Below, one piece after another: positions 7,686 to 10,288 of a stretch of 10,288 bases of DNA. A program made the position numbers and the translations under genes. This DNA is from an uncultured Collinsella sp. Its GTDB lineage: Bacteria > Actinomycetota > Coriobacteriia > Coriobacteriales > Coriobacteriaceae. Within the stretch, counting starts at the first letter, position 1. Each line of letters opens with the position of its first letter. The notes below the pieces were generated by a model. That model worked only from the letters and a program-made list of their open reading frames with translations. It searched no databases and was not told where the DNA came from. The DNA lies in NCBI GenBank assembly GCA_900552995.1, contig USBX01000022.1:1-10288 (forward strand), read 5' to 3'.

Positions 7686-7719
7686 TATGAATGGTATATA
7701 GCAAATCAATTAGTTACAT
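7657..7719 (+). repeat. 63-nt near-perfect palindrome (30-bp stem, 3-nt loop)
   Basis: Bases 7657-7686 pair with 7690-7719 around the loop 7687-7689. Twenty-eight pairs are Watson-Crick, and the outermost 22 are continuous. The two exceptions (7679/7697 and 7681/7695) are G and T, so as RNA from the plus strand the whole stem closes with G-U wobbles; minus-strand RNA would have C-A mismatches. The stem is strongly AT-rich and is not followed by a T tract, so it is not a classical intrinsic terminator. It overlaps the start of the possible small minus-strand ORF. It could be a structured RNA, a recombination site, a miniature inverted-repeat element reduced to its ends, or an operator. Confidence 0.85.
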
Positions 7720-7810
7720 TTAATGGAGCATTGCGAGCGTGGCGCGCGCAAAGAAGAGTCGTTGTATGGAGGCTTCCGGCAACGGCCTTTTGTACGTCCG
7801 TGACTGTTGG

Positions 7811-8030
7811 GTGCTATCGCGGATGACGTCATTGTTGCCCGCACTCTCGATCCAAGGATGTAATTACGGAAGTGCGGGGAAAATCGAGAACCTTCGAGCA
7901 CAACGCGATTTTTAGCACCAAAACCGCAGTTCGCGGAAGCGAAAACTGGGGCCTGGTTAGCATTTCTTCGATTTTCCCCGCACTTCCGAATTTGACCCCT
8001 TGCCGCACCTTGATCACGTCTTCAAGTGGC
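7811..8030. repeat. Dispersed ~220-bp repeat, copy 1, with internal 21-bp inverted repeat
   Basis: This block aligns with 9991-10213 in the same orientation at roughly 80-85% identity by eye, with only a few single-base indels. Inside it, 7867-7887 and 7968-7988 are perfect 21-bp inverted repeats (core GAAGTGCGGGGAAAATCGA) separated by 80 bases. The interior holds a second potential stem, GCGATTTT at 7905-7912 with AAAACCGC at 7920-7927. It has one mismatch as plus-strand RNA but forms a G-U pair as minus-strand RNA. No ORF with coding character lies in it. The structure fits a MITE-like intergenic repeat or a structured RNA; no transposase was seen. Confidence 0.8.
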
Positions 8031-8135
8031 TGGTTCATCGCTAATGGAGTTTTCTGCGGTGCTTGAATTGCGGTGTTGTGATTAGGGCAAAAGGCTCTTG
8101 GCTCCGGGGAGGCTCATCGCACGAAAATTCAAGTT

Positions 8136-8164
8136 GCTGCTGAAGTAGGGCTTGCTTCGGCAGC
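8136..8164. repeat. 10-bp stem-loop
   Basis: Bases 8136-8145 (GCTGCTGAAG) pair with 8155-8164 (CTTCGGCAGC) around a 9-base loop. There is a single T-G position that is a wobble in plus-strand RNA. There is no T tract after it, and its role is unknown. The flanking bases 8031-8135 hold nothing else I can identify. Confidence 0.45.
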
Positions 8165-8198
8165 GCTAACAATAAGGGCGGCTCTGCTAGTCTCGGGA

Positions 8199-8236
8199 GA
8201 CCGCGGCATTCGGCGGGCCTGCCGAATGCCGCGGTC
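8199..8236. repeat. GC-rich perfect 16-bp stem-loop
   Basis: Bases 8199-8214 (GACCGCGGCATTCGGC) are perfectly complementary to 8221-8236, with a 6-base loop 8215-8220. No T tract follows on either strand, so it is not a standard intrinsic terminator. Its right arm runs directly into a 10-bp tandem repeat. It could be a protein-binding palindrome, a strong RNA hairpin or the end of a mobile element. Confidence 0.75.
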
Positions 8237-8260
8237 AGTAGCGGTCAGTAGCGGTCAGTA
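8231..8260. repeat. 10-bp tandem repeat, three perfect copies
   Basis: GCGGTCAGTA occurs at 8231-8240, 8241-8250 and 8251-8260 without change. The first unit overlaps the right arm of the 16-bp hairpin. The sub-motif CAGTAG recurs in the 22-bp repeat at 8323-8366. Slippage or a repeated protein-binding site are both possible. Confidence 0.8.
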
Positions 8261-8311
8261 TATTCTTCGGAGCCGTTTCTCTGGGCTTCGGCGGACTTGC
8301 CAACTCGCGCT

Positions 8312-8368
8312 TGGGCACTACTCAGTAGATTACTCAGCAGTGCCCAGTAGATTACTCAGTAGTGCCCA
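8312..8368. repeat. 22-bp double direct repeat within an 11-bp inverted repeat
   Basis: The unit beginning CAGTAGATTACTCAG occurs at 8323-8344 and 8345-8366 with one difference. The block is bounded by TGGGCACTACT (8312-8322) and its perfect complement at 8358-8368, so alternative hairpins can form on either strand. It lies 56 bases downstream of the stop of the AlbA/GHKL gene. It could help end that transcript, but no T tract is present. Confidence 0.65.
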
Positions 8369-8423
8369 GCAGGGGGAGGGCAGCAAACGCAATGGGCCTG
8401 TTTCCCGGCTAGGACCTGCAGCC

Positions 8424-9806
8424 TCAAACTTCGCTTGGCATCCTGTAGAACTGGTGCGGGTCTTTCGGGCTTTTCCCTACCCATTCCAACAGGCCTCGAC
8501 CGGCAAGGTCTTTCAGAGTCTTCGAGGCCGTTTTCCTACCGACATTGGACTCCCGCGCGAGGTCGGAGGTCGTGATTTTCCCCTGAGCGGCGGCAATTGC
8601 CATCGCTGCTCGTTCGCGCTCGCTGAGGAGCGGTCGGTTGTCGGCCGCGGTTCCCCTGAAGGCCGCTTTCTGCAACCCAGGACGCTCGAAGACGACGACG
8701 GTGCTGTTGACGGTCTGCTCGAAGCGGAACCTCACGCCGGCTGCCTCGCAGGCCTCCTTGATGCGCGGTATGCCCGTGCCGTACTGCTCGATGACGCCGG
8801 CGCGGAACAGGGTGCGCGCGATCGCGGGGTTTCGGAGGCCGAACTCGCTCGCGGTACCGTCTAGGTGCTCTTGCGGCGAGTCGCCCTCGGGGAACAGGCC
8901 CGGGCTCACGATCTGGACGGTGTCCATGAACACGTTGACCTCGACGGCGGTGCCGGTGGTGTAGTCGCGGTGGCACAGCGCGTTGGCAACCGCCTCGCGG
9001 ATGGCCTCGGCCGGGATCTCGGGGATCTCCTTGCGGTACATGCCCGTCTCGCCGATGACGAACTCGCGCCTGATGTTCGACGTCACGAAGTACTCGGCGA
9101 AGTCGAGCAGCTTGAGCATGGTGCCGCTCTCGCGGCGCAGGTCGAGGATCTTGGCCTTGGTGTTGCCGCCCAGAAGCCCCAGCTTCATCCTGGGGTAGGT
9201 GTCGGATCCCTCGCAGAACAGCTCCACCGCGGCGTTTCTTAGGCTGCCGTCGGGCGCGACGAGGTCGAGCCTTGCCAAGGTGTCCTCCACGCCGGCGAAC
9301 CCGCCGCCCACGCGTCCGGCCCTGCCGCCGCGCGCGACGAAGTCACGCACCGCCTGCTCGTCGGCGTCGGAGACGGGCCTGCCGGACGGCAGCGAGTCCC
9401 ACGGGCTACGGGCGCGCTCACGCTTGACGACCATGGCGCTCAGCTCCGAGGCCGACAGCGCTTTGTTCGAAGTCCCCACGCGGGTGAAGTAGCGTCCGTC
9501 GGCGGAGTAGGGGGCGTCGGCACCTGAGAAGGCAATTTTGATGTATCGCAGCCCATCATCGGCGTCGAGGCACTCGACCGTCGGGAACACCGCGGGCTCG
9601 ATCTTGTCGGACACCCACGACGTCACCTGGCGCAGCGTTGCGTCGCTGACATCCTGGCCGATGACATCGCCGTTGTCCTTCACGCCGAAGTAGAGCTCGC
9701 CGCGGCCGTGCTTGTTCAGCATGGCGCTGATGGCTTGCAGTGCTTCTTTATGCTCGCCAGTGGACTTCTTGAACTCGACGGTCTCGCTCTCGCTGCCCAG
9801 GTTCAT
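8424..9806 (-). CDS. AlbA_2 (Schlafen-like) / GHKL-ATPase-like / winged-helix protein, RecG-like annotation family
   Basis: This 460-residue protein has three parts. Residues about 1-120 match the AlbA_2 DNA-binding fold: EFKKS at 11-15, GRGELYFGVKDNGDVIG at 34-50 and GRYFTRVGTSNKAL at 104-117. Residues about 225-372 match the HATPase_c_4 region of so-called RecG-like regulators: an N-box-like EAVANALCHRDY at 271-282, SPGLFPEG at 301-308, and RTLFRAGVIEQYGTGIPRI at 331-349. Residues about 393-446 form a winged helix-turn-helix. The length is typical. Such proteins are usually treated as DNA-binding regulators or accessory factors and, despite the name, lack helicase motifs. The start ATG at 9806 has AAAGG 8 bases upstream and a TATAAT box further up. 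It is much more GC-rich than the genes at 1157-7536. It stands alone and is flanked by two copies of a dispersed repeat. A defence, stress or self-regulatory role is inference. Confidence 0.88.
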   Translation of the reverse strand: MNLGSESETVEFKKSTGEHKEALQAISAMLNKHGRGELYFGVKDNGDVIGQDVSDATLRQVTSWVSDKIEPAVFPTVECLDADDGLRYIKIAFSGADAPYSADGRYFTRVGTSNKALSASELSAMVVKRERARSPWDSLPSGRPVSDADEQAVRDFVARGGRAGRVGGGFAGVEDTLARLDLVAPDGSLRNAAVELFCEGSDTYPRMKLGLLGGNTKAKILDLRRESGTMLKLLDFAEYFVTSNIRREFVIGETGMYRKEIPEIPAEAIREAVANALCHRDYTTGTAVEVNVFMDTVQIVSPGLFPEGDSPQEHLDGTASEFGLRNPAIARTLFRAGVIEQYGTGIPRIKEACEAAGVRFRFEQTVNSTVVVFERPGLQKAAFRGTAADNRPLLSERERAAMAIAAAQGKITTSDLARESNVGRKTASKTLKDLAGRGLLEWVGKSPKDPHQFYRMPSEV

Positions 9807-9843
9807 CCGCGCTGCCTTTCCCGTTCGTTGCTTGTCTCGTTGG

Positions 9844-9849
9844 ATTATA
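9844..9849 (-). promoter_or_regulatory. Candidate -10 box of the AlbA/GHKL gene
   Basis: A perfect TATAAT on the minus strand lies 37 bases before the ATG at 9806. The -35 region at the expected distance (about GTTTTC or TTTTCG) is a poor match to TTGACA, so the promoter may need help or be weak. Confidence 0.55.
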
Positions 9850-9864
9850 CCGTGGTCACCATGG
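9850..9864. promoter_or_regulatory. Candidate operator palindrome between -35 and -10
   Basis: The 15-base sequence CCGTGGTCACCATGG is a palindrome around 9857, with TGGT/ACCA and CC/GG matching and one mismatched pair. It fills the spacer immediately upstream of the TATAAT box. A protein bound there would block RNA polymerase, and the downstream gene itself encodes a winged-helix protein. Autorepression is an inference. Confidence 0.4.
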
Positions 9865-9990
9865 GCGAAAACGTGGAAGCGCGCTTGCTTGCCTCTACCA
9901 TGTTCTCATGCGCCTTAATGCCCTTTGTGAAGAATCATCCCATTGGGAAACGGGTCCCTATGGAACGATTTTGGTATCAGGCATAGGGGG

Positions 9991-10213
9991 GCGCTATCGT
10001 GGATGTCGTCACCATTGCCTGCGCCCTCGATCCAGAGATGTAATTACAGAAGTGCGGGGAAAAATCGAAAACCTTCGAGCACAACGCGGTTTTTTTGTAT
10101 CAAAACCGCAGGTCGCGGAAGCCTAAAACGGGGGTCTGGTCAGCATTCCTTTGGTTTTCCCCGCACTTCCGAATTTGGCCTCTCGCCACATCCCGATTAC
10201 GTCTTAAAGTGGC
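9991..10213. repeat. Dispersed ~220-bp repeat, copy 2
   Basis: This is the direct-orientation counterpart of 7811-8030, offset by 2180 bases at its left end and 2183 at its right. Its internal inverted repeat is 15 bp perfect (10049-10063 with 10155-10169) and extends outward through an A-C mismatch (10048/10170) that would be a G-U pair in minus-strand RNA. The interior stem is perfect here: GCGGTTTT at 10086-10093 with AAAACCGC at 10102-10109. It lies upstream of the AlbA/GHKL gene. The stretch 9865-9990 between that gene's promoter and this repeat holds nothing I can identify. Confidence 0.8.
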
Positions 10214-10239
10214 GCAAAAAGCCGTGTGCTCTGCTTGAT

Positions 10240-10288
10240 CTGTCTCTTATACACATCTGACGCTGCCGACGATAAGGCTCGTGTAGAT
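10240..10288. other. Sequencing adapter: Nextera mosaic end, read primer site and index
   Basis: Bases 10240-10258 (CTGTCTCTTATACACATCT) are the Tn5 mosaic end used in Nextera libraries. They continue to 10272 with the reverse complement of the i5-side primer sequence, then the 8-base index TAAGGCTC (10273-10280), then the start of the flow-cell arm GTGTAGAT (10281-10288). This is untrimmed artificial sequence at the contig end. Any ORF running into it is meaningless past 10239. Confidence 0.97.

Noticed and set aside
8231..8366. Tandem repeats as a CRISPR array
   Set aside because: Units are 10 bp and 22 bp, directly adjacent, with no unique spacers and no cas genes.
8226..9492. Several plus-strand open frames (for example 8226-8864, 8638-8964, 8865-9242, 9199-9492)
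   Set aside because: They are antisense to the well-supported AlbA/GHKL gene and lack coherent protein features; GC-rich codon bias opens such shadow frames.
9908..10260. Plus-strand frames at 9908-10126 and 9943-10260
   Set aside because: They cover the second dispersed repeat, and the latter ends in the adapter; no coding character is seen.

Overview
The window reads as an accessory, probably defence-related, stretch of a moderately high-GC bacterial chromosome. The AlbA/GHKL gene at the right is strongly GC-rich with G/C-ending codons. The genes at 1157-7536 are clearly AT-richer, with many ATA, AAA and AAT codons, as expected for acquired cargo. Codon style and the general look of the genes fit a gut actinobacterium such as a member of the Coriobacteriia; this is an impression, not a demonstrated placement. 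The last 49 bases (10240-10288) are not genomic. They are a Nextera-type transposon adapter with index, so the true genomic sequence ends at 10239.

Layout: (1) 1-831, the 3' part of an unrecognised plus-strand gene. (2) 832-1156, non-coding apart from two short stretches that look like gene ends. (3) 1157-4813, a 1218-residue STAND-type P-loop NTPase with an N-terminal restriction-endonuclease-like domain, similar in architecture to Avs (antiviral STAND) proteins, whose expected nuclease glutamate appears to be alanine. (4) 4814-5316, non-coding with two more apparent gene-end remnants and a small inverted repeat. (5) 5317-6021, an unrecognised 234-residue soluble protein. (6) 6208-7536 on the minus strand, an unrecognised 442-residue protein, convergent with (5). 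It is preceded by a possible 47-codon ORF whose stop lies inside its Shine-Dalgarno sequence. (7) 7657-8370, a hairpin-dense intergenic region: a 63-nt near-perfect palindrome, copy 1 of a ~220-bp dispersed repeat, two further perfect or near-perfect stem-loops, a 10-bp triple tandem repeat and a 22-bp double repeat. (8) 8424-9806 on the minus strand, an AlbA_2/Schlafen-like, GHKL-ATPase-like, winged-helix protein (often annotated RecG-like), with a TATAAT box and a palindromic candidate operator upstream. (9) 9991-10213, copy 2 of the dispersed repeat, then the adapter.

The best-supported functional theme is the STAND NTPase, whose relatives act as phage sensors. The 234- and 442-residue genes may be further defence cargo, but nothing in their sequences proves it. 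The AlbA/GHKL gene is bracketed by the two repeat copies in direct orientation and may be a separate module. No tRNA, rRNA, CRISPR array, transposase or integrase was seen.
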